From JAJKIV01 sp036274195 (GTDB lineage Bacteria; Gemmatimonadota; Gemmatimonadetes; Gemmatimonadales; Gemmatimonadaceae), in NCBI GenBank assembly GCA_036274195.1, contig DASUGD010000326.1, positions 1-64,000 of the forward strand: a DNA stretch of 64,000 nucleotides, written 5' to 3'. Shown piece by piece: positions 18,601-25,072 of the stretch. Below the pieces are notes generated by a model, which did no database searches, was not told where the DNA came from, and saw nothing but the letters and a program-made list of their open reading frames with translations. A program made the position numbers and the translations under genes. The stretch's first letter is position 1; each line of letters starts with the position of its first letter.

Positions 18601-19905
18601 CGGTTTCGGCTCGTAGAACGTATTGATCCGAGGTTTGACGCGCGGCGGCCCGAATGACTCGACGTGCCCGGTCTTCGGGTCGATGCGGCTCAAACCCTTG
18701 CCCGCCGTTCCGACCCACACGACACCCGAATGATCGATGAACGTCGCATAGACGTTCCTGTCCGCGATGCCTTCCTTCGCGCTGTACGTGGTGAACAGCG
18801 CCGGCTTGAGGCGGTGCAGACCCGCCGCGTGCGTGCCTAACCAGAAGCTTCCTTCGCGGTCGACGAGCGCTGTCGTGATCGTGGTTGGCGGGATGATGGA
18901 GCCGGTGGTCGGTTCAGGCGGCGCGAGCGCGAATGTCTGTTTGGCTTCGCGAAACACTGCCGCGCCCGACGCGTACCAGACCGCGCGTCCGTCGGTCCAC
19001 AGTCGAGTCCCCGACAGAAACAGGCCTAACGAGTCGACGATTGCGACCGACGTCGAGTCGATCCTGTATAACGCGCGCTCTGCCTGAACGTACAGCGCAT
19101 CCGACGTCGGCGAGCGCCGCATGTTGAGCACGAGCAGCGGCTGCGAGGGGTCCTGGCCGGGAAGATCCACCCGCGTTGGGCGGTCCCGCCATCGCCACAG
19201 GCCGTGATTCGCTGATACCCACAGCGTTCCGTCAGGGTCTTCGTCCATGCGACCGACGATGTCGCCATCGATCGCCGAGTTGGCCGCGACGCGCGTTGCC
19301 TTGGCGTCGGGAGTGATGCGGAAGAGCCCTCGACGCTCCGTCCCCACCCAGACGCTGCCGTCTCTGCGCTGCACCAACGATCGCCCGTAGGCGGAGATCG
19401 TCTCGCGCGCGACGGGCACGAACCGATCGTCGCGAATGACTCCAACGCCCTTCGTCGTCGCGACCCAGACGACGCCGGTCGAATCCTCGAGGATGGTCTC
19501 GATCTCTTCGTCGCCGAGTCCGCGGTCGCGGTTGACGTGCACGAAGCCGCCGTCACGGAAATGGACCAGGTGGTGCTGTTCCGTGAACAGCCAGAGCGTG
19601 CCATCGCGCGCCTCTCGAACCCACATGATCCGATTGCTTGGCAGCCCGTCGGACGTCGCGGCGTTGAACACGGTGAAGCGGACGCCGTCGAAGCGTACGA
19701 GACCATCGAACGTCGCCGCCCAGATGTAACCCGAGCGACTCTGGATCAGCTGGTTGATCGAATTGACGGGCAGCCCGTTCTCGACCGTCCACGATTCATG
19801 TACCCAGTGCGCGGATGAGTCGATTGGCTCGGGAGGACGCGACGACTGAGCGGTCGCTGCCGTGAATGCAACGACCGCAGAGCTAACGATTGGCCCGATT
19901 CTCAC
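15661..19905 (-). CDS. Hybrid two-component system regulator (propeller, histidine kinase, receiver, AraC-type HTH)
   Basis: A 1414-residue one-protein two-component system of the HTCS type known for sensing oligosaccharides in Bacteroidetes. Order: signal peptide, about 700 residues of Reg_prop repeats with W-x-G-T and G-L-x-R patterns (GYIWAATFDGLVRFDG, GVVWVGTAGKGLSRID), a Y_Y_Y domain near 740-810, one membrane segment (about 820-840), HisKA with SHELRTPLTL (His near 880), HATPase with NLLSNAIKFTPPGG and GTGIGLALVKEL, a receiver with LLVVDDSADLRAYV and phosphoacceptor DVIISDVMMPGTDG (about 1190), and an AraC-type HTH at the end (VADVAYAVGFNSVAYFRRCFQ). Start at 19905 overlaps the beta-lactamase-like gene. 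Confidence 0.93.
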   Translation of the reverse strand: MRIGPIVSSAVVAFTAATAQSSRPPEPIDSSAHWVHESWTVENGLPVNSINQLIQSRSGYIWAATFDGLVRFDGVRFTVFNAATSDGLPSNRIMWVREARDGTLWLFTEQHHLVHFRDGGFVHVNRDRGLGDEEIETILEDSTGVVWVATTKGVGVIRDDRFVPVARETISAYGRSLVQRRDGSVWVGTERRGLFRITPDAKATRVAANSAIDGDIVGRMDEDPDGTLWVSANHGLWRWRDRPTRVDLPGQDPSQPLLVLNMRRSPTSDALYVQAERALYRIDSTSVAIVDSLGLFLSGTRLWTDGRAVWYASGAAVFREAKQTFALAPPEPTTGSIIPPTTITTALVDREGSFWLGTHAAGLHRLKPALFTTYSAKEGIADRNVYATFIDHSGVVWVGTAGKGLSRIDPKTGHVESFGPPRVKPRINTFYEPKPGELWVGGQGFFADVCVTATMTCRDAGPPGNAFRTVFALHGDAVGAIWAGSGGGLFRFEGGRWTHLDSTDGAPRAPVRAFVNTRDGAVWMGTNGGGIVRYHNRRFTAITTADGLPSNLVRSLYQDADGWLWIGTEGRGLARLDPRAWDDGKSVPKASIVRIASKDGLFDDVIHEILEDDAGRLWMSTNRGIFWATRAELDAFADGKINRVHSTGYTERDGMRNREANGGVYPAGAKGKDGRLWFPTQDGVVVVDPRRAGGERLAPPMVVEQVTANGHTRAPRADTIVLGVNERDVQIEYTALTFLEPHNVRFRYRLVPYDADWVDVGNRRTAFYTKVPPGRYTFRVESSTAEGGWHEPGGTLFVQVVPRFRETWAFRWSVLAALGAAMVMGFRWRVARLHARAADLERVVSERTLALSARERQLAEQNVQLAALDQAKTRFFANVSHELRTPLTLTIGPLKDVRARVGADPQVQRWLDIAMRNSQRLLRLVNQILDVAKLEAGEMTLSPRALDLVAVTRGITSAFMGVSEQRSIALTLDVPDALPVVIDPDAFEKILTNLLSNAIKFTPPGGSIDVVLTHAADSLTLNVRDTGPGIPADQLAHVFERFYQADESNTRTQPGTGIGLALVKELVDVQHGRIAVESSEAGTTFSVTLPRGTPNADSSIAIVPSGIEAPAALVTDAHPGIAPEAPIADDDNADADAARDDVPMLLVVDDSADLRAYVRDHFAPTFRVIEGGDGGEGIMLAQRHLPDVIISDVMMPGTDGHALLRTLRSSPETDFVPVILLTAAADGDQRLAGLEGGADDYIVKPFEMRELEARVRNIIESRRRLRARLVSGSAPNDVASSSPAAAPPDEPDRVSPADRAFMDKVTGIIERYLSDADFDVSALSREAGVERSRLFRRTRDLFGLAPSDLIRAMRVAAGARLLEARSGTVADVAYAVGFNSVAYFRRCFQEAYGLTPAAYRDAPRARPAQGGAQR

Positions 19906-21376
19906 GAGCGAACAGGATGTTGAATATGCGCACCCCGCTCACACCGCCGTTTCCGTCGGGAATGAACGTCAACGGCATCGCGCGGGCGCCATCGCTTGGC
20001 CTCGTGCGGAACGCCTCGAAGCTCACCGGCTCGAGTGGCACCACGGGGTCAGTGACGATCGCGGCCTGCAGGCCGCCATCCTCGAATGTGACGCGCACGG
20101 TGCCATAGGCCGAGTCGACGTACGTGCCGGCGTAGCGCTCAAGCGGGAGCGACGGCGCCGACGTCGCACGCGGGGTGGCGGACGCAGTCGCGGGTCCCCG
20201 CGGGCGCGCGAAGATCGGCTGGAGGTCCTTGCTCCAGTCGCGCCGCGGACCATTCTCGAAGAGGTCGAACACGGTGTACATCAGCCCGTGGCGGATCTCC
20301 GCGTGATCGAGGTTCTCCAGCACGTAGACGCCCAGTCGCTTGTTCGGCTCGATGCCGATGATCGCGCACAGGCCGTTGATGCTGCCCGTGTGCATCCAGA
20401 CCTGCTGGCCGCGATAGTCCTGGATGAACCACCCCAGCCCGTAGCTGAAGAAGTCGGGCTTCGCGAGCTGGAGCGCCGGGTACTCCGCCATCGGCGCCTC
20501 GATCTGCGGCGTAACGAGCTCGGCGAAGGTTTTCTGTTGAATCAGGCGCTTGTCACCGACGCGGCCGCTGTCGATCACGAAGCGCACCCACTTCGCCATG
20601 TCCGACACGCTCGACCACACGCTCCCTGCCGAGGCGACGCCGTCGGTGGACCGAACGGGCACGACCGCTACGGAATCGTTGATGAGCGCGTGCGGCACGG
20701 CGACGTTGGGCTTGCCCAGGATCATCGAGACCAGCGGCTCGGTCTCGTTCATGCCTAACGGCTCGAAGATGCGCTTCCTGACGAACTGCTCCCACGGCAT
20801 GCCGGAAACGCGCTCGATGATGACGCCGCTCAAGGCGTACAGGACGTTGTGATACTGCCACGTCGAGCGGAACGACGCCGTGGGCCGGATGTAGCGAAGT
20901 CCACGGATGATGTCCGCCTCGCTGTACTTCCAGCCTGACGCCCAGAACAGGTCGGTGCCCGGCAGACCGCTCCGATGCGTGAGCAGGTCGCGGATCGTCA
21001 GCTCGCGCGTGACCCAAGGGTCGGACAGCTGGAGCTCGGGGATGTACTTCGTGACGGGGTCGTCGAGCTTGACCTTGCCCTCGTCGACGAGCATCGCGAT
21101 TAGCGCGGACGTCATCGCCTTCGTCGTGGATCCGATCGCGAAGCGCGTGTGCTCGTTGGCCGGCTGCGACGTTCCTTTCTGCAGCACGCCGTAGCCCTTG
21201 GCGAAGACGACGGAATCGTCCTTGACGACCGCGATGGCGAGTGCGGGGACGCGCCAATCGGCGGCGGCCTTTGCGACGTACTTGTCGAACGCCGCCCAGT
21301 CGGGTTTGGCCTGCGCGGCGAGCGTCGTTGGCGCCGCGACCAGCAGCGCTGCCGTCAACCTGCGATATGCACTCAC
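19883..21376 (-). CDS. Secreted serine hydrolase, beta-lactamase class C/ PBP-like (DD-peptidase fold)
   Basis: Beta-lactamase/transpeptidase-like hydrolase with all key motifs: Ser-x-x-Lys in IGSTTKAMTSAL, Tyr-x-Asn in WQYHNVLYALSG and HTG in VWMHTGSINGLCA. It starts with a signal peptide (LTAALLVAAPTTLAAQ) and has a C-terminal jelly-roll-like extension (YAGTYVDSAYGTVRVTFEDG). Members hydrolyse esters or peptides; beta-lactam activity is not implied. GTG 21376 begins the Sec leader, although the frame is open to 21526. Overlaps the hybrid sensor gene by 23 bases, hinting at co-transcription. Confidence 0.87.
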   Translation of the reverse strand: MSAYRRLTAALLVAAPTTLAAQAKPDWAAFDKYVAKAAADWRVPALAIAVVKDDSVVFAKGYGVLQKGTSQPANEHTRFAIGSTTKAMTSALIAMLVDEGKVKLDDPVTKYIPELQLSDPWVTRELTIRDLLTHRSGLPGTDLFWASGWKYSEADIIRGLRYIRPTASFRSTWQYHNVLYALSGVIIERVSGMPWEQFVRKRIFEPLGMNETEPLVSMILGKPNVAVPHALINDSVAVVPVRSTDGVASAGSVWSSVSDMAKWVRFVIDSGRVGDKRLIQQKTFAELVTPQIEAPMAEYPALQLAKPDFFSYGLGWFIQDYRGQQVWMHTGSINGLCAIIGIEPNKRLGVYVLENLDHAEIRHGLMYTVFDLFENGPRRDWSKDLQPIFARPRGPATASATPRATSAPSLPLERYAGTYVDSAYGTVRVTFEDGGLQAAIVTDPVVPLEPVSFEAFRTRPSDGARAMPLTFIPDGNGGVSGVRIFNILFARENRANR

Positions 21377-21479
21377 TTGACCGTCCGTCCGAGGAGAATT
21401 TGAATGCAGCCTCCGAGCATCCGCCAATGATGACGGGCGATCGGGCGCCGGGAAAGGAGGACGATGACCTACGAGCGAA

Positions 21480-21899
21480 ATGAATGATCTCATCACGATC
21501 GCGGTCGCGAACGCCTTCGTCTTCACGGCGAAGCTGCTGACCGATCGCGCACCCCAGACCTGTGCAGCGTTCTCGGGCCTGCTTCCGTACCGCCAGCAGC
21601 TGATTCACGCCCGCTGGAGCGGCGAAGCGTGCTGGATCCCGCTCGGCGACTATCAGCTTGGTGTCGGCTACGAGAACCACACGAGCCATCCGTCGCGCGG
21701 GGATTTGCTGTGGTATCCGGGGGGCATCAGCGAGACGGAGTTGCTGTTCGCCTATGGCTCGTCATGCTTTGCCAGCAAGGTCGGTCAGCTCGCCGGCAAT
21801 CATTTTCTGGAGATCGTGGAGGGCAGGGAACGACTGGAGGAGATGGGACGCTACGTGCTGTATCATGGCGCGCAGGACATCGTGTTCGAGGCGGCCTGA
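21480..21899 (+). CDS. DUF3830 family protein (cyclophilin-like)
   Basis: 139-residue protein with the DUF3830 signatures: APQTCAAFSGLLPYRQQLIHARWSGEACWIPLGDY, GVGYENHTSHPSRGDLLWYPGGISETELLFAYG and ASKVGQLAGNHFLEI. The fold is cyclophilin-like and the function unknown; some members sit by amino-acid or carbohydrate catabolic genes. It is divergent from the beta-lactamase-like gene with about 100 bases between. No ribosome-binding site is obvious. Confidence 0.85.
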   Translation: MNDLITIAVANAFVFTAKLLTDRAPQTCAAFSGLLPYRQQLIHARWSGEACWIPLGDYQLGVGYENHTSHPSRGDLLWYPGGISETELLFAYGSSCFASKVGQLAGNHFLEIVEGRERLEEMGRYVLYHGAQDIVFEAA

Positions 21900-21938
21900 A
21901 TTCGTGGCGTCGCCTGGCCACAGCACCTCGGCCGTCTT

Positions 21939-22058
21939 ATGACGCGCGGACGTTCCATCACGGTCGCCGCGCTCATTGCGATTGCTCCCATCACCCTGAC
22001 AGCCTGCGATTCACCAGCGCGAGTCCATGGTGCTGCGGTTCTCCTGGTCACCGCCTAA
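21939..22058 (+). CDS. Small lipoprotein-like ORF
   Basis: A 39-codon frame with a classic lipobox (TVAALIAIAPITLTACDSP) that stops right after 15 mature residues. The TAA stop is inside the octamer GCCTAACG at 22053-22060. Either it is a genuine micro-lipoprotein or the N-terminal remnant of a longer lipoprotein that was cut at this word. No clear ribosome-binding site. The downstream bases hold a different gene fragment. Confidence 0.35.
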   Translation: MTRGRSITVAALIAIAPITLTACDSPARVHGAAVLLVTA

Positions 22059-22128
22059 CGCCAGTGGCAGCAGCACGGATTCACGACGCCGTTCAGCACG
22101 GACTGAACTATTCGGCATTTGCGCCGGA

Positions 22129-22500
22129 GCATTCCTCGCCGGAGATGGGCGCGGCTACTACAACAGCTTCAATCTTACCTCGGGCGTACGATTCGGCTTT
22201 TACACTGCCGAGCACCGAGGCATCCGGAAGGCCAGCGTCATGATCGCCCTCGGACAGATCCCGCTCGCGCTATTGCTCGCCCTCTTCATCAGCCGCTGGG
22301 GTGACAGCCCGTCGATGGCCAGCGGCGCAAGGCTTGGCGCACTGTTCGGTCTGCTCCTCGAGTTCGGCGTCGATCTTACGACGTACGGCACAACCAACAT
22401 TGCGAACCTCACGGCGACGCTCGTCGATCCATTCGTGACCCTGGTTCAAGGGGCTGTGACTGGTGCGGTCATCGGGCGCTGGTGCTACGAACTCTCCTGG
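22129..22500 (+). pseudogene. Fragment of a small membrane protein
   Basis: One open frame reads GYYNSFNLTSGVRFGF, AEHRGIRKASVMIALGQIP, LLLALFISRWGD and GLLLEFGVDLTTYGTTN, then VDPFVTLVQGAVTGAVIG. Two to three hydrophobic helices can be seen, as in conserved small inner-membrane proteins (approximately 150 residues). No start codon lies before the conserved part, and the frame runs into the next gene out of phase after WCYELSW, so both ends are lost. It lies directly after an octamer and a GTTCAG/CTGAAC hairpin (22091-22108). Confidence 0.6.
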
Positions 22501-22616
22501 CGCGAATTACCCATGCTGGACGTTCGTGAATTGGGTGGTATCACCGAAGCGCGCTGCGGAAAACATGGCACCTTGGGTTTTGAGGACGAACCCACAGAAC
22601 CGACCGGGAGGCTGCC

Positions 22617-23552
22617 ATGGCTACCAGCCAGATTCAAACGGACCAGGACAAGGCACACAGGCGGGACGATGCTCGGGCTGCGGCTGAGCTCCGCAAGCGC
22701 TTGCTGGCGGGCCTCCCGGTCGAGGAGCGGCGGCGGCGACTCAATGGCGTGTCCACCGCCGTCTTGGAAGGCGGCGAGGGCCCGCCAGTCGTGCTGCTGC
22801 ACGGCCCCGGCGAATACGCCGCCAAATGGCTGCGGGTCATCCCGGATCTCGTTAGGATGCATCGCGTCATCGCGCCCGACCTACCCGGCCACGGCGCCTC
22901 GGAGTCAATGGGTGGTGTGGTCGACGTCGACGGCGTGCTCGCGTGGCTCGACGACCTTATCCAGTGCACCTGTGCAGCCCCTCCGGTGCTCGTCGGGCAC
23001 ATCATCGGCGGCGCCATCGCGGTGCGCTTCGCGGCCCGGCACGGCGAGCGGCTCTCCCGTCTGGTGCTAACGGATGCGCTCGGCCTCGTCCCCTTTGAGC
23101 CAACGCAAGAGTTCGGGGAAGCCTTGGGCGAGTTTGTCGAACACCCTACGGAAGCGACGCACGACCAGCTCTGGAGTCGATGCGCGTTCGATTTTGGATC
23201 CATGCGCCATCGCCTTGGCGGGCAGTGGGAAAGCCTCAAGGCGTACAACCTCGATCGCGCACGCGCCACGGAGCTCCATGCCACTCAGCGAAGCCTCATG
23301 GAGCAATTTGGCTTCCCGCGGATCCCACCTGCTGAGCTGGAGCGAATCGCAGTGCCAACCGCGCTAATCTGGGGTCGTCACGATCTCGCGACGCCGCTCG
23401 CCATCGCACAGGCCACGAGCACTCGCTTTGGCTGGCCCCTCCACGTGATCGAGAACGCAGCCGACGATCCCCCCCTTGAGCAGCCGGACGCCTTCCTCGA
23501 GACGTTGCGAATGGTTGTAAACCCCCGCCAAGAGCACTGGAGAATGCCATGA
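22617..23552 (+). CDS. Alpha/beta hydrolase fold protein lacking catalytic serine and histidine
   Basis: 311-residue alpha/beta hydrolase: VVLLHGPGEYAAKWLRVIPDL, RVIAPDLPGHGASE and PTALIWGRHDLATPL give a normal fold. However the nucleophile elbow reads VGHIIGGAIA, with Ile where Ser is expected, and the segment that normally gives G-H-x-x-x-x-E-x-P reads AADDPPLEQPDAFLE, with no His. It is therefore probably a non-hydrolytic binding or scaffold protein. Start ATG 22617; its stop overlaps the ATG of the FAD oxidase as ATGA, so the two are translated together. Confidence 0.85.
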   Translation: MATSQIQTDQDKAHRRDDARAAAELRKRLLAGLPVEERRRRLNGVSTAVLEGGEGPPVVLLHGPGEYAAKWLRVIPDLVRMHRVIAPDLPGHGASESMGGVVDVDGVLAWLDDLIQCTCAAPPVLVGHIIGGAIAVRFAARHGERLSRLVLTDALGLVPFEPTQEFGEALGEFVEHPTEATHDQLWSRCAFDFGSMRHRLGGQWESLKAYNLDRARATELHATQRSLMEQFGFPRIPPAELERIAVPTALIWGRHDLATPLAIAQATSTRFGWPLHVIENAADDPPLEQPDAFLETLRMVVNPRQEHWRMP

Positions 23553-24898
23553 TCAGCGAAACCGATCTCCAGACGTTCAAAGCGCAACTGCGCGGCGAAC
23601 TGATTCAGCCAGGCGACCCGCAGTACGAAGAAGCGCGCAAGGTCTTCAACGGGATGATCGACAGGCGACCTGCCGGGATCGTGCGATGCGGCGGCGTGGC
23701 GGACGTAGTTGCCGCCGTTCGGTTCGCCCGGGAGTCGCACGTGCTGGTCTCCGTTCGCGGCGGAGGGCATGGCGTGGAGGGCAACGCTGTGTGCGAGGAC
23801 GGCATCGTGATCGATCTATCAGGGATGAAGAACGTCCGCGTTGATCCACGAGAACGGAGGGCGCGCGCCGAAGGCGGCGCTACCTGGGGCGTTTTCGATC
23901 ACGAAACGCAGGCGTTCGGATTGGCCACAACCGGCGGAATCGTGCCCAGCACGGGCATTGGAGGGCTCACCTTGGGCGGCGGCATCGGGTACCTCAACCG
24001 CAGGTACGGCCTCGCCTGCGACAACTTGGTCTCCGCAGAAGTCGTAACGGCCGACGGAAACGTGCTAGGAGCGAGCGCCGAGGAGCACCCCGATCTCTTT
24101 TGGGCGCTTCGCGGCGGAGGCGGTAATTTCGGCATCGTCACATCGTTCGAGTACCGGCTTCACCCGGTGGGACCGGTGCTCGCAGGTGAAATGATCTTTC
24201 GCCTGGATCAGGCCAGGAAGGTGCTGCGCTTCTACCGCGACTGGTCCGCCGCCGCGCCCGACGAGCTCAGGGCGGACGCCTCACTGCTCTCGGGTCTCGA
24301 AGGTCCGGTGCTGGACATCATCGTCTGCTACTGCGGGGATCCCGACGAGGGAGAAAACGTGTTGCGGCCCTTGCGCGCGTGCGCGACTCCGATCGCGGAC
24401 ACCGTCGCCCCGGTCCCGTACGCGACGCTCCAGAACCTTCTTACCGAGGTGTTCCAGCCCGGTCTTCGGCACTATTGGAAATCCGGTTTCATCAGCACGT
24501 TCAGCGATGAGGCGATAGACGCGATTGTCGACTTCTTTGCCGGCGAGGTTCCCGGATTCTTCACCGCCATCGCGATCGAGCATCTGGGCGGGGCGGTCGG
24601 TCGGGTCGGTCCGCAGGATACGGCGTTCAACCATCGTGATGCGCCGTATAGCCTTCTGGTGTTGCGGATGTGGTCGGACCCAGCGGAGTCCGACGCCAAT
24701 ATCGACTGGGCACGCCGGTGTTACCGAGCCGCGGAGCCCTTCCTGAAGCTCGGTGCGTACGTCAACTATCTGGGCGACGAAGGCGACTTGAGGGTCAGGG
24801 CCGCGTACGGGGCCAATTATGATCGCCTTGCCGCCATCAAGAACAAGTACGATCCGACAAACTCGTTCCATCTGAACCAGAACATTCGACCGGCGTGA
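23549..24898 (+). CDS. FAD-dependent oxidase of the berberine-bridge/BBE family
   Basis: 449 residues. The flavin domain has PAGIVRCGGVADVVAAVRFARE, the covalent-flavin loop VRGGGHGVEGNAVCEDG with the histidine normally linked to the FAD 8-alpha carbon, IVPSTGIGGLTLGGGIGYLNR and LRGGGGNFGIVTSFEYRLHPV. The C terminus has the BBE substrate motif NYLGDEGDLRVRAAYGANYDRLAAIKNKYDP. The residue where bicovalent enzymes have a second cysteine is not Cys, so flavin linkage is likely monovalent. Substrate unknown; sugars, alkaloids and reticuline-type substrates are known for the family. Coupled to the pseudo-hydrolase. Confidence 0.9.
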   Translation: MISETDLQTFKAQLRGELIQPGDPQYEEARKVFNGMIDRRPAGIVRCGGVADVVAAVRFARESHVLVSVRGGGHGVEGNAVCEDGIVIDLSGMKNVRVDPRERRARAEGGATWGVFDHETQAFGLATTGGIVPSTGIGGLTLGGGIGYLNRRYGLACDNLVSAEVVTADGNVLGASAEEHPDLFWALRGGGGNFGIVTSFEYRLHPVGPVLAGEMIFRLDQARKVLRFYRDWSAAAPDELRADASLLSGLEGPVLDIIVCYCGDPDEGENVLRPLRACATPIADTVAPVPYATLQNLLTEVFQPGLRHYWKSGFISTFSDEAIDAIVDFFAGEVPGFFTAIAIEHLGGAVGRVGPQDTAFNHRDAPYSLLVLRMWSDPAESDANIDWARRCYRAAEPFLKLGAYVNYLGDEGDLRVRAAYGANYDRLAAIKNKYDPTNSFHLNQNIRPA

Positions 24899-24923
24899 CA
24901 GGAAGCGGATGCTTGCGAACGCC

Positions 24924-24961
24924 GCCCAACAACAGCATGCAGGTGATGCTGGGCGTTAGGC
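24924..24961. other. Compact attC-like hairpin with genome octamer
   Basis: 38 bases: outer box GCCCAAC (24924-24930), stem CAGCAT/ATGCTG, and outer box GTTAGGC (24955-24961). The boxes match the integron consensus RYYYAAC/GTTRRRY and pair with one mismatch. It is shorter than usual attC sites (57 bases or more). It follows the oxidase stop by 25 bases. Confidence 0.5.
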
Positions 24962-25044
24962 AGGTCCGCGGCACCGCCAGTGCAGATCGTCGTCGACAAT
25001 GCGCGGCCGGTCGTGCTCCACCATGTAGTGCTCCTTGGCGGGTT

Positions 25045-25066
25045 CGGCTCGTCGGTTAACGAGCCG
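25045..25066. terminator. Candidate intrinsic terminator / stem-loop
   Basis: Perfect 8-base arms CGGCTCGT (25045-25052) and ACGAGCCG (25059-25066) around a six-base loop, 7 bases after the stop of the minus-strand permease. It has no T-tract in either direction, so only the stem and place support the call. Confidence 0.4.
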
Positions 25067-25072
25067 TGGCCT

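Noticed and set aside
22027..23070. 347-codon plus-strand ORF
   Set aside because: It joins a membrane-protein fragment to an out-of-frame hydrolase region; only 22129-22500 shows conserved-looking protein.
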